Shown here piece after piece: positions 29,361 through 38,915 of a DNA stretch of 44,879 nucleotides (its first letter is position 1; every line of letters begins with the position of its first letter). The DNA is from Sanchytrium tribonematis (lineage: Eukaryota; Sanchytriomycota; Sanchytriomycetes; Sanchytriales; Sanchytriaceae), in NCBI GenBank assembly GCA_018985235.1, contig JADGIG010000019.1:1-44879 (forward strand). The letters run 5' to 3'. The position numbers and the translations under genes were made by a program. Under the pieces are notes generated by a model. It had not been told where the DNA came from, ran no database searches, and saw only the letters and a program-made list of their open reading frames with translations.

Positions 29361-31356
29361 TTAAAGTTTCTCAACATATTTACGGGGCGGTGATGAATGA
29401 CTTATACTCTGGAGCTCAAAATCATCTTCGAAAAATTCGTTGGCATCGTGTAAAATTTCTGTCTCTTCATTGTCATCCTCTTTTAGTCGATGATGAGACT
29501 TGACTCCTTTAAAGTAATATATTCCAAATCCGAGAAACCCCAAAACAGTCAATACAGCAAGTAGTGTACCAAATCCTCCTTTATCTTCGAGGGAAGGATT
29601 CGGTTTCTGATTATTATCAGTATCGGGAATCGTGGTAGTTGAATTCTGGGGCTTAGTGGTATTCGTAATAACATTAGTTTTGTTGCCTTCTAGAGACGCA
29701 CCCATTAAAGTCAGCTGCCATTGTACAAACTTTCCTGTTTTTTTGTTGGAATTAGAATCCTTCACTTTGATTGTCCAGGAGCCAATTTTAATGTCATCAA
29801 AATGAACCACTGTAGACATTGTCCAATCTTTGAGAGTATCAGAATGATAATCTCCAGGTCTGGGTTTAGCTAAAAATGAAGTGATTTTGGATGGTGAAAT
29901 AAGTGTTATTTCCAAATCTCCGCGCCGCTGATGCTCAATTGTTAAAGTAACAGTCACATGTTCTAGATCTCCAAAATTTACACTCGAGAGATTCTCTTGA
30001 GTAATATTATAAATTGAAGAAAGTTCCTCATTATCTCCAAAGTTCTGGTTTACCGCAATTATAGGGCTCTTAAATTGAGTTTCGCGATTAACAAGTTTCC
30101 ATGTCTTGGCAATATCAACCATAGCCGAAGCGTCCAGAAGACCATATCCAAATGTATGGCTAAATTTACGGTTTTTCGCGACTACCTGCCAATCATCTAT
30201 GGCCGCTTCGAATGGTCTTGCTGACAACAGCACCACATGCTGCACGTCTCTCCAAGTTAGATCAGGTCTGACAGATAGAAATAAGGCAATCATGCCCGCA
30301 GCTAAAGGAGCAGCTGCGGAAGTCCCTCCATGTTTTTCAACGCAGTCAGGGTACTCACCATTCCTCCTCCAATTTGTGGTCACAATGGACTTCCCATGAC
30401 CTGATGAGAAAGTCACTCCCAATTGAGCTGCACAATTTTCTGTGTAGGGCGGTTTTGTAAATTCAATATCAGTTGCACCTATGGTAACACTCCATGGCAA
30501 ATTCTAAATAAAAAAATAAAACCGTATATCCATCATAGTTGCAATCATCACTATGCATTCCACCATTACCGCTAGCGAATACAAATATGTTTCCTTTGCC
30601 ATTTCTTCCTTTTTCAATGCCTTTCTTGAATGCAGCAAAAACTGGTTCAGGTGGTCCATCAACAGTAGATCCATCATCGCTCGGGCCCCAACTACAAGAA
30701 TAAATATCGTTTTTATCCATTGCATGGTTCACAGCCAAAGCCTCATCTGCGGTAGTCAGGGCTCCACCCAAAATTCTAATGCCGGATATTGTAGCTTTAG
30801 GTGCTATTCCTAGCCCACATTTTGAATTAATCGCAGCGGCAATCTCTCCGGCGCATCTAGTGCCATGATAATCATCATAAAGAGTTGGAATTGGTAAATC
30901 CCTGTGATCATTGAAATCGTGACTGCATTCTTTGCAAAAATTTAGCAAATCTTCATGAGTAAAATCCACACCATCGTCTAATATAGCCACCGTGATATTG
31001 GCTCCCATATACCCATTTTTCCATGCGGGATATGTATTTAAATGATGATCAGATGTAAAATGCCATTGTTTATCAAACATTGGATCATTTATGTTTAGCA
31101 ATTTTTTGATCTCTTCATTGCTTACATTCTTGGGAACTGTTTTACCGAGCTCCCAATCTCCACGTTTAAATAGCCTTTTTTGCTTTTCGTCTTTTAAGAA
31201 ATATGTGTATTCGTCTCGTTTAAATAAAGTTTGATTGGTTTGTACGATAAAATAATTATCATAGATATGGTAGGCGTCAGGAGTTGGAGGCTCGCCGCTG
31301 GTTTGAATGATATATTGATTCATACCGGCTGAAAGAAGAGGATAAAGATATTTCAT
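29361..31356 (-). CDS. KEX2: KEX2-like proprotein convertase (one 19-nt intron)
   Basis: Golgi subtilisin-type protease cutting after Lys-Arg/Arg-Arg in secreted proproteins. Exons 31356-30523 and 30503-29361 give 658 residues (yeast 814). A KR site (LFKRGDWE, about residue 60) fits autocatalytic propeptide removal. Catalytic triad: Asp in AILDDGVDF (about 127), His in DYHGTRCAGE (about 165), Ser in HGGTSAAAPLA (about 341); oxyanion Asn in FASGNGG. Splicing joins DGYT to NLPWSVTIGATD. A P-domain, Thr/Asn-rich linker, membrane span (about 585-605) and acidic cytosolic tail follow. The N-terminal signal peptide from ATG 31356 is weak (MKYLYPLLSAG), so the start is less certain. Confidence 0.95.
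30504..30522 (-). other. 19-nt intron in KEX2 with divergent 5' site
   Basis: Minus strand GTTTTATTTTTTTATTTAG, phase 0. It begins GTTTTA rather than GTAWWT but keeps T12, A14 and the TAG end. Excision restores the conserved DGYTN..WSVT block. Confidence 0.93.
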
Positions 31357-31398
31357 TATTTGCAAAATGTTTCAAGTTTGAAAATGTCGCAACATTTA

Positions 31399-33211
31399 TT
31401 ACAAGTGAATGCCAATTGAGGATTTTTCAATTTTTAATACATCACAAATTTGATTAATGTATTGTAAAAACTGCGACTTTTCGAGAAATTTGTCGGTATT
31501 CGTCACCTCCATCATTGAGTGTCCTTTATTGGACAATTCCATTAAAATAATAGCAGTAAAAATATCAATATAGTTAAGCTCATTCCTAAAGCAGATCTTT
31601 GCGTGAGCTTCAGAGAGTCTTAATAGACTTTCTACCATTCTGACCGTGGCTCTACCCTGAGAAACAAAATTGTGGTCAGCTCTTTTGTAAGAGTAATATT
31701 TCTTAAAAATCACAGCAAGTTTCTCTGAACACTTCGGATAGAATTGTGACTTGGAATAGCCAATAAATTCTCTTAAAGTACTTTCGTCAAAGCTGAAATT
31801 AGGTGACAAATCCAAGGTTTCTCGATTCAAAATAAAATCAGCCATTAAATTGTCTTGATTTTCATCAACTTCATTTTCCATAAAGAAAATTAAATCAAAA
31901 CGACTTATTAGAGAAGTGGCCATATTTAAATTTTCAGCAATATTCGAGATGTCTCTATTGTAATTCGGGTTACAAGCGGCAACTACTGAGCATCTTGTGT
32001 TTAATGTTGTTCGAATCCCGGCCTTGGTAACTGATAAAGTCTGCTGCTCCATAGCTTCATGGATGGAAATCTGATCGTCCTTCCTGATTGTTGAGAATTC
32101 ATCAATGCAGCAAACTCCTTTGTCTGCTAGTACCAATGCACCAGCTTCCAATGTCCATTGACCCCCTTCTTTGAGTGCAGTTGCAGTCAAGCCGGCTTTC
32201 GTGCTTCCGAGTCCTGTCGTTAAAACTGATCGAGGTATAATCCTGATAATTGACTGAAGAAAATGAGACTTCGCCGTTCCTGGATGTCCTACAAGAAGCA
32301 AATGTGGTTCTCCGCGAATTTTCTTGTTTTCGGTGTGCCTTGAGCAACCGCCAACTAAAGCCAACAACACGGCCAGTTTTATATGTTCTAGTCCTAATAT
32401 ATTGGGGCAAAAACTAGAAACTAAACGTCTTCTTTTATCGAAATCACTATTCACACTTGACCAAATATTGGCAACATCGTTATCAGATTCAATTCGCGTT
32501 TTCCACTTGTACGTTATTTGCGTATATATACCACTCAATATAGATTTTGTCAAAATTGTTTTTAAATCGCCGTCGCATATGCCCTGTTACCATAATTGAG
32601 TCACCTGGTTGACAGGAATCAATCAAATCATTTTGAAGAATCACTGTAATGGCTTTTGGAACCTTGTCTGTTATAATATGACTGTGCTCCTGTAATTTGA
32701 TTTCCTGGAAATCAATATATTCCAATGCTTTCTGTATTTTTTTGAATTTGTTATTTGTGCATAAGTCACCATCCCTCAAATTATTACATCGTTTTGGTAT
32801 GTCTGCCTGATTAAATAAATCTGGAGAAGCTTCCCTTTTAATTATATTTCTACACCTAGAGCACTCAAAATAATAGTATTTTTCAAGTGATTGTACTGAT
32901 CCACATCTAAGAACTGTTCCACTAAAACATATCCATCCAATGCAATAATTTATAGCAAAGCTATGGGTATATAATCTATTTAAATTCGTTATCCTTGCAT
33001 AAATTGTTTTAGGAAAGATAAAGTGCTTGTTTTGCTTCTCAAAGTCTTTCAACGGAAAAATGGCGGATAATTTAAATGTAGGTCCGTTTTCTTGAATATA
33101 CTTGGCTTTCTTTGGGTTATTATGAGCAATGTCTAAAAAATCTACATTGATACCATAGCATTTTTCAGTATTTCCTGACAGATAAATCTGTTTTAATTCT
33201 TCAAGATCCAT
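31399..33211 (-). CDS. MCM9: MCM9-like helicase, frame broken once at about 32491
   Basis: About 603 residues if the frame is continuous. The N-terminal MCM domain has a zinc-finger-like CSRC...C...C set (about 110-150) and an OB region ending YANNVQVENAN. The AAA+ domain has GHPGTAKSHFL (Walker A), KGVCCIDEF (Walker B), EAMEQQTLSVTKAGI and SRFDLIF (arginine-finger region). LGSTKAGLTATALKEGGQWTLEAGALVL matches MCM9, not MCM2-8. MCM9 with MCM8 acts in homologous recombination and mismatch repair. The frame closes at a TGA (32491-32489); ignoring one base there continues without loss as NANESDNDVANIW. No GT-AG 19-mer fits. Start at ATG 33211; the frame's earlier start is a TTG. Confidence 0.85.
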
Positions 33212-33237
33212 GGTTTTGTTACACTTGGAAAATTGGG

Positions 33238-34029
33238 ATGAAACCAAGCTATTGTGTAGCTTTTTTGAGGCAAAATCACAAAACAATACCTACAGTTGGC
33301 CGACTCTCAAATTTCTGGATCGACCAACAACCTTCTGGTAGTGTCAACTTAAAGCCGAACATCCCACAAACCCTAAATTTGACGAAGCAAAAAGTTGAAG
33401 GGGGAATATATTTTCCTGAACTTGATAAGTTTTCATTTGCAAATGGAGTCGATGTCAGTTGGAAATCTGCAAAAGTTCCGAATGAGACCTTGACAGAAAA
33501 AGTCAAAGTTTTAGTTGGAGATGAATTCAAAATCCAGAGCGATATCATTCAAATTGACAATCGATTTAACACCAAATTAGCAGTTTCAATAGCTATAAGT
33601 AGAAGTGTGCTATTGGATAGCCTAGAAAATTTATTTGAAACTTATTTAAGAGAAACCAAAAGCGTTGTGGAAGGTACAAAAAGTATATCTAGAAGTGAAA
33701 TCCAGAAGTTGATTGGCAAATTTATGCAATTAAGATATATGATTAATCTTAGTAACACACCCTATGCAGAATTGGCTGATTTCACTTGGAATGATTTAAG
33801 TTCTGAAAAAACAATGAAAGAAACTTTTCGATATTTTGATATTTACGCTCGAGTTTCATCAATGAATAGAAAATTGGATTACGCTAGTGAAATCGCAAGT
33901 CTTTTGAATTCGAAATTGACAGAAAAACATGGATTTCGTCTTGAATGGATTATTATCATCTTAATCGCATTAGAATTTGCACTTAGTTTAAGCCAAGAAT
34001 ATAGACATCACAAAGAGCGGACTAAATAA
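33238..34029 (+). CDS. RMD1/RMND1 family (DUF155) protein
   Basis: 263 residues. The central and C-terminal pattern is typical of DUF155: LAVSIAISRSVLLDSLE, then IGKFMQLRYMINLS, then RVSSMNRKLDYASEIASLL and EKHGFRLEWIIIILIALEFAL, ending in a single membrane helix (about 238-255). Family members include RMND1, needed for mitochondrial translation, and yeast Rmd1/Rmd8/Sif-type proteins. The basic N-terminus (RQNHKTIPTVGRL) could be a mitochondrial leader. The start lies 26 bp from the divergent MCM9 start. AATAAA spans the TAA stop (34025-34030), 9 bp from the convergent surface-protein stop. Confidence 0.82.
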   Translation: MKPSYCVAFLRQNHKTIPTVGRLSNFWIDQQPSGSVNLKPNIPQTLNLTKQKVEGGIYFPELDKFSFANGVDVSWKSAKVPNETLTEKVKVLVGDEFKIQSDIIQIDNRFNTKLAVSIAISRSVLLDSLENLFETYLRETKSVVEGTKSISRSEIQKLIGKFMQLRYMINLSNTPYAELADFTWNDLSSEKTMKETFRYFDIYARVSSMNRKLDYASEIASLLNSKLTEKHGFRLEWIIIILIALEFALSLSQEYRHHKERTK

Positions 34030-34038
34030 AATGGGTAT

Positions 34039-37000
34039 TTATTGTAATACTAGCAATATTGCAATCCAAGAAAATGACATCAATGAGCCTGAATTGAGGT
34101 TGACTCCTGTTGGTAAAGATCCTTGACCGTTGAGATACAACGACTTGTATAACTCACTGTATGCACTAATTTCACTCTCGTTTAAAGCACGAGTGAATGA
34201 AGTTCCAACTGCGATTCCAGCTCCGGTAGCCTCTGCAGATTGAGAATTTAGGGTTCTGATATCCGAGCTTACACTAACATCAAATACAATTGGTGTTCTA
34301 ACTAACCTTCTGGAAGACATCATATCTCCTACAGACACGACTTCAACATCAGAGGAACTTGATTGTAAGTTGTTTAGGCTACTCTTAGAGTTTGAAGATG
34401 ATACTTGCGTTGGGAGTGATTTTGATGACACATAGCCAGAAATTGATCCGGTTTGAGAAGGTCTGTTAGAAAAACCAGACAACACACTATTTGTCGCATC
34501 CTTGCTTGCAGCTGAATGAATTGTGGTGAATTTTCCAGAATTTGTTGAAAAGCTTGATTTTGATGAAGAAAGAGAGCTTTTGTTTAAAACTGAGGCTGCT
34601 TTGTTTGCAGTAGCATGAGTAATTCCAGCTAAAGCCTCCAAATAAAGTGCAGTAGAATCAGCTTCATTTTGCAAATACAAAGCAGTTGACTCCAGTTGAT
34701 TCTGTAAGTAAACAGCAGTTGACTCGAGTTCGTTTTGAAGATACAACGCAGTACTTATCTCTTCATTCTGAAGATATACAGCGGTAGATTCAAGCTCATT
34801 TTGTAGATACACAGCCGTGCTTTCTAAATTTGCTTGCTCGATAATAGCTGTTATTTCTGCTTGAGCAGCACTCCAAACTCCCAAACTCTCGGTCAGAATT
34901 TGTTGTTCAACACTCCAGAATGCCAAACTTTCATCCAATAAAGCTGCTTGGTTCATGCTCCATACTCCTAAACTTTCATCCAAGATTTGTTGCTCAACAC
35001 TCCAAACTGCAAGGGAATCTTGTAACCAAGCCTCAGTGGACAAGTATTCATTAATCATAATTTCTTCAGTAATAGCAGCTTGGTCTAATAAATATTGATA
35101 AGTAGAGTCAGCTTCAGCTTGAAGATAGATATCTGTGCTTGCTTGCTCATTTTCTGACCAAGCAATCTCAGCAGCAGTATATTCAGCTTGAATTTGGCTC
35201 CAGCCTTCAAGACTGATTGTTAAAGCAGCTTGTGCATCCAAGTATTCAGCAGTAGATTGTGCTTCAGCTGCACTTACTTGTACTAAATAGTCCAAATGGT
35301 CTAAATATGATTGATAAATCTGTTCGGAATGAGCAGCGGACCAAGCTTCAAGTGAAGCAGTTAAGTCTTGTAAAGAAGCAGTTAATTCTGCTTGACTAGC
35401 TAAATATTCTTGTGTTGATGCTTCTTCATTTGCTGACCATCCTGCCAAAGACTCTTGTAAGGAAGCCGTCAATTCTGCCTGCTTTGCGAGATATTCTTGA
35501 GTGGATAGTTCTTCATTAGCAGACCAGACAATTAGTGATTCTTGGAGAGAAGCTGCTGCCTCAACCTGACTAGCCAAGTATTCTTGTGTTGAAGCTTCTT
35601 CATTTGCTGACCAGGCTACTAAAGATTCTTGAAGCGATGCAGTTGCTTCTGCTTGACTAGCTAAATATTCTTGTGTTGAAGCTTCTTCATTAGCTGACCA
35701 AGCAACTAAAGACTCCTGAAGTGATGCAGTAGCTTCGGCTTGACTAGCTAAATAATCTTGAGTTGACAAGTCCTCGTTAGCTGACCAATTGGCCAAAGAT
35801 TCTTGGAGTGATTGGTAAACCTCTTCAGAATGAGCTACGCTCCATTCATGCAAAGAAGCAGACGATTCAGCTTGATTTGCAAGATATTCTTGAGTAGAGG
35901 CATCTTCGTTAGCGCTCCAAACTGCAAGCGATTCTTGTAAACTTTGGTATAAAATATCGGCATTGTTTTGGCTCCAAGCAACGAGACTTTCAGTCAAAGC
36001 TTCTTGTACGGCCAAATAATCAGCAGTGGATTGCTCTTGAGCAGCCAAGTAATCTGCAGTAGATTGCTCTTCCACAGCACTCCAAACAGCTAAGGAATCT
36101 TGCAAACTTTGCAAATGATCCAAGTAATTTTGATAATTGAGCTCCGAATTGGCAGCACTCCACTCTTGTAAACTTTGAGTTATTTCTGCTTGAACCGCTG
36201 ACCATTCTGTCAATGAAGCAGCTAGCTCGTCAGCATGTACTGCACTCCACTCATCCAGACTTGCTTGTAAACTTTCGTATTGAGACTCGGACAAACTTAA
36301 GGAATGATCTAAACTACTATCATGAATGCTTTGAGAACGATCGTGTATACTTTGTGATATACTGATAGAATGGTCTTTGCTACTTTGAGTTAAGGAAGCA
36401 GCTTTGCTAGATTGAGTGTATTGGTAAGCTTTGATACTGGAAGTGACACTTGCAGCTTTGTCATTGATACTTTGAGTCAAAGAAGCTAATTTGCTAGAAT
36501 ATAAACTTAGACTAGATGTTATACTTGCGTCACGAGCACTTTGGCTTGCCGTAATGCTAGCAGCCTTATCACTAATACTTTGTGTCAATGATGCAAGTTT
36601 GCTAGAGTATAAACTTAAACTTGCTGTAATACTAGCATCTTTGGCACTTTGACTTGCTGTGACACTGGCGTCGTGTAGACTCTGACTAGTTGCCAATGAG
36701 GCTAGTTTACTAGAGTATAAGCTCAAACTTAAACTTTGGCTTGCTGTGACACTGGCATCATGAGCACTTTGACTTGCTGTAACGCTAGCATCGTGGACAC
36801 TTTGACTGGATGCCAATGAAGCAAGTTTGCTAGAGTATAGACTCATGCTTAAGCTCTGACTGGCACTTATAGAAGCAAGTTTACTTGAGTATAAGCTGAG
36901 GCTCAAACTTTGACTAGCTGTTACACTTGCATCATGTGCGCTGATACTTGCAGTCAAACTGGAAGCCAAACTTTGGGTTACGCTAATAGCCCAAAAATAT

Positions 37001-38112
37001 TGACTTGTAGACAAACTCGAGTAATGATCTAGTGATGAGCTGTAAACACTTGCGGCAGTACTTGCAGATCGTATTTGATCAATTCGGAATAGAGCAAATC
37101 CCTGACTTACTTTTGTTGACGTGACTGCGACGTGGAAATTACAGGTAGAAGTTGTTGAATCAAATTCAGCAACGTCACAACTCAAACTTTTCCAACAATT
37201 TGCCGCACATGTACTAATATCTTTAGCAATATCAACAGAAGAGCTGGAGGAAATTTTTACTGCGGTTTCCAATACAGGCTTGTAAAGCATTGGCGCATCT
37301 TTTACGGTAAAAAATTCATTGGTAAATTTTTTCGTGATGCTTATCGTGGATAATCCCGAGTCGTCGATACTTTGACAAGACAAAGTCAAATAGTCGTAAA
37401 ATACGTATTTGCAGTTATCTCTTCCTGCGTTCACACAACTCGTCAAACAATCATACAAACTTGAAGTTGTTATGGTTGATGTACCAGTAACGCTATACGC
37501 ATAATCGGATGTGGCATAATCCAAATTATCGAAGAATTTATGGACTATTGTAAAAACATCCACAGAAGCATCAACACTCTTAGTTTCGTCTAGTGCTCCA
37601 CCAGTCAACGTATATGCGAACTGAACTGCCAAAGATGAAATTGGAATGGCTAATTTTTGTTTTGCAGCAGATAAAACACCTGATTGATGGAAGGCATAGG
37701 TATAAGTTGTTCCCAATACGGTCTTGTAGTTGGCATTCGAAACAGAAGTAACTGCACCAGTCAATTGAACGTATGGTTGATGCAACCAACCACCTAGCAT
37801 TTCATAACGATCAATTCCAGCTGCAGTGGGAGCATTTGCACTAGCAAATTGCGTTTTTGCATACGAGGTGTATGCAGAGTCTGCTATTTTGTAAATACCA
37901 GTAGAGTACAACTCTGAATAAGCATAACAAATTTTAGATGCTGAATTATAAGAGTATCCCGCACAATTAGCATCTAAATCACAAACTCCAAGACATGCAG
38001 ATGCAGTAACCGTTGCTCCAGACTTTGAATAGAACTTGGCACCTTGGAAGTAAGCACCGTTTATGGTCACATATGTCGACGCAGATATCGTCGCGCCCAG
38101 GACCCATAACAT
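34039..38112 (-). CDS. Large repeat-rich secreted protein with PAN/apple-like modules and GPI-type tail
   Basis: 1357 residues. A short leader (MLWVLGATISAS) opens the ATG 38112 frame; earlier codons trace to a TTG. Three Cys-containing modules resembling PAN/apple domains lie at about residues 40-65, 215-250 and 295-330 (for example CLGVCDLDANCAGYSYN). Three repeat blocks follow: Ser-rich LYSSKLASL/HDASVTASQS (about 384-604), 29-residue WSANEEASTQEYLASQ units (about 719-916) and 11-residue ESTAVYLQNEL units (about 1091-1160). A Ser/Asn-rich stalk ends in a small-residue site and the hydrophobic tail SFSWIAILLVLQ, typical of GPI attachment. Probably a cell-surface or spore/cyst-wall adhesin; no orthologue recognised. 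The AATAAA overlaps its TAA stop. Confidence 0.85.
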   Translation of the reverse strand: MLWVLGATISASTYVTINGAYFQGAKFYSKSGATVTASACLGVCDLDANCAGYSYNSASKICYAYSELYSTGIYKIADSAYTSYAKTQFASANAPTAAGIDRYEMLGGWLHQPYVQLTGAVTSVSNANYKTVLGTTYTYAFHQSGVLSAAKQKLAIPISSLAVQFAYTLTGGALDETKSVDASVDVFTIVHKFFDNLDYATSDYAYSVTGTSTITTSSLYDCLTSCVNAGRDNCKYVFYDYLTLSCQSIDDSGLSTISITKKFTNEFFTVKDAPMLYKPVLETAVKISSSSSVDIAKDISTCAANCWKSLSCDVAEFDSTTSTCNFHVAVTSTKVSQGFALFRIDQIRSASTAASVYSSSLDHYSSLSTSQYFWAISVTQSLASSLTASISAHDASVTASQSLSLSLYSSKLASISASQSLSMSLYSSKLASLASSQSVHDASVTASQSAHDASVTASQSLSLSLYSSKLASLATSQSLHDASVTASQSAKDASITASLSLYSSKLASLTQSISDKAASITASQSARDASITSSLSLYSSKLASLTQSINDKAASVTSSIKAYQYTQSSKAASLTQSSKDHSISISQSIHDRSQSIHDSSLDHSLSLSESQYESLQASLDEWSAVHADELAASLTEWSAVQAEITQSLQEWSAANSELNYQNYLDHLQSLQDSLAVWSAVEEQSTADYLAAQEQSTADYLAVQEALTESLVAWSQNNADILYQSLQESLAVWSANEDASTQEYLANQAESSASLHEWSVAHSEEVYQSLQESLANWSANEDLSTQDYLASQAEATASLQESLVAWSANEEASTQEYLASQAEATASLQESLVAWSANEEASTQEYLASQVEAAASLQESLIVWSANEELSTQEYLAKQAELTASLQESLAGWSANEEASTQEYLASQAELTASLQDLTASLEAWSAAHSEQIYQSYLDHLDYLVQVSAAEAQSTAEYLDAQAALTISLEGWSQIQAEYTAAEIAWSENEQASTDIYLQAEADSTYQYLLDQAAITEEIMINEYLSTEAWLQDSLAVWSVEQQILDESLGVWSMNQAALLDESLAFWSVEQQILTESLGVWSAAQAEITAIIEQANLESTAVYLQNELESTAVYLQNEEISTALYLQNELESTAVYLQNQLESTALYLQNEADSTALYLEALAGITHATANKAASVLNKSSLSSSKSSFSTNSGKFTTIHSAASKDATNSVLSGFSNRPSQTGSISGYVSSKSLPTQVSSSNSKSSLNNLQSSSSDVEVVSVGDMMSSRRLVRTPIVFDVSVSSDIRTLNSQSAEATGAGIAVGTSFTRALNESEISAYSELYKSLYLNGQGSLPTGVNLNSGSLMSFSWIAILLVLQ
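34634..34838 (-). repeat. Six 33-nt repeats (11-aa YLQNELESTAV units)
   Basis: Tandem coding repeats within the surface protein; the consensus is roughly ESTAVYLQNEL with synonymous drift between copies, so selection acts on the protein. Predicted amphipathic helix with an 11-residue period. Confidence 0.8.
35365..35955 (-). repeat. 87-nt repeats (29-aa WSANEEASTQEYLASQ units)
   Basis: At least five near-exact 29-residue units (ESL-x-x-WSANEE-x-STQEYLASQAE-x-TASLQ) plus more diverged copies on both sides. Neighbouring copies are nearly identical in DNA, pointing to recent expansion. Confidence 0.85.
36300..36960 (-). repeat. Ser-rich repeats (LYSSKLASL / HDASVTASQS)
   Basis: Interleaved units of SLSLSLYSSKLASL, HDASVTASQS, KDASITAS and TQSISDKAAS in the surface protein, with codon differences among copies. 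The high Ser content suggests heavy O-glycosylation. Confidence 0.8.
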
Positions 38113-38318
38113 TTGTGCCAAAAGATGGGCCCATCTATTTAAATGATGGAAAGCCACCAAGTGGCAAAATTAAGCGAATCATCTTTCTTAAAAATTGGAA
38201 TATTCTAAATGCTAGTGTTTTTAGTTTGCTTGAATGTCAATGTCAATAGTGACCATTTTGGAACAAGCTCTTTTTAATTTTTTCTGTTTTTTAAAATTCA
38301 AATGAAGACTTCCCCTAC
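38113..38318. promoter_or_regulatory. Divergent spacer between the surface-protein gene and LEA1
   Basis: The longest gene-free stretch. No RNA gene or conserved protein is visible. It must hold both start regions. A six-codon upstream frame, ATG at 38302, ends in a TGA that shares two bases with the LEA1 start codon (ATGA). Confidence 0.4.
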
Positions 38319-38915
38319 ATGAGGCTTTCCGTTCCAGTTTTAGAAAATGCACTTACTTATCAAAACCCTTTAAAGGAAGATACTATCGATTTAGACAGAC
38401 TTGGTATAATTGATAGTAACATCAGCATAACAGACGATGTTTATCGATGCGTTAATCTTCAGCGAAATATTATGACAAAAATTATTGTACCATCTTTTGA
38501 GAGATTAACTACATTGTTACTAGCACACAACAAGCTTCAGAGTGTTCACATTAAAGCTCCAAATCTGAGGATTTTGTCTTTAAATAGCAACGCGTTTAGA
38601 GATATTGAAGAAATTATAATTGACAGTTTGAAACTTGAAAATTTGACGCTTTACGACACACCACTAGAAAGTATTAAGCAGTACAGGATATTGGTTTGTC
38701 GAAGATTTAGAAACTTAAGAGTATTAGATTATGAAAAAGTCAGGCTAGTTGAGAAACAAGATACTAGTGAAATTAATACCATACTGCAAAAAGTGGAACC
38801 CAAAGAAGATAAAATTTTATCTGGTTTAAAGAAGCAACTTGTTAACGCGAATACTATGGACGAAATTCAACAAATTGAAAAATTAATTTTATTGCATAAA
38901 CAGAATAAAGCTTAG
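38319..38915 (+). CDS. LEA1: U2 snRNP A' protein (LEA1-type leucine-rich repeat)
   Basis: 198 residues; yeast Lea1 has 238 and human U2A' 255. It pairs with U2B'' on U2 snRNA stem-loop IV and so acts in branch-point recognition. Short LRRs run from about residue 20 to 120 (FERLTTLLLAHNKLQSVHI, PNLRILSLNSNAF, LENLTLYDTPLESIKQYR), followed by the U2A' cap ILVCRRFRNLRVLDYEKVRLVEKQ. The tail LKKQLVNANTMDEIQQIEKLI is the U2A' C-terminal helix. The stop codon abuts the ATG2 stop on the other strand with no spacer. AATAAA (38904-38909) forms the last Asn-Lys codons. Confidence 0.88.
   Translation: MRLSVPVLENALTYQNPLKEDTIDLDRLGIIDSNISITDDVYRCVNLQRNIMTKIIVPSFERLTTLLLAHNKLQSVHIKAPNLRILSLNSNAFRDIEEIIIDSLKLENLTLYDTPLESIKQYRILVCRRFRNLRVLDYEKVRLVEKQDTSEINTILQKVEPKEDKILSGLKKQLVNANTMDEIQQIEKLILLHKQNKA

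Noticed and set aside
32461-32640. A 19-nt intron in MCM9 to explain the frame break
   Set aside because: I checked each GT on the minus strand; none has AG 17-19 bases on, and conserved sequence continues right up to the break, so a one-base shift fits better.
34600-36960. CRISPR-like or satellite array
   Set aside because: The repeats are in-frame coding units with synonymous drift; there are no spacers and no non-coding array.
38013-38249. 78-codon plus-strand frame upstream of LEA1
   Set aside because: Mostly antisense to the surface-protein N-terminus, with no recognisable features.
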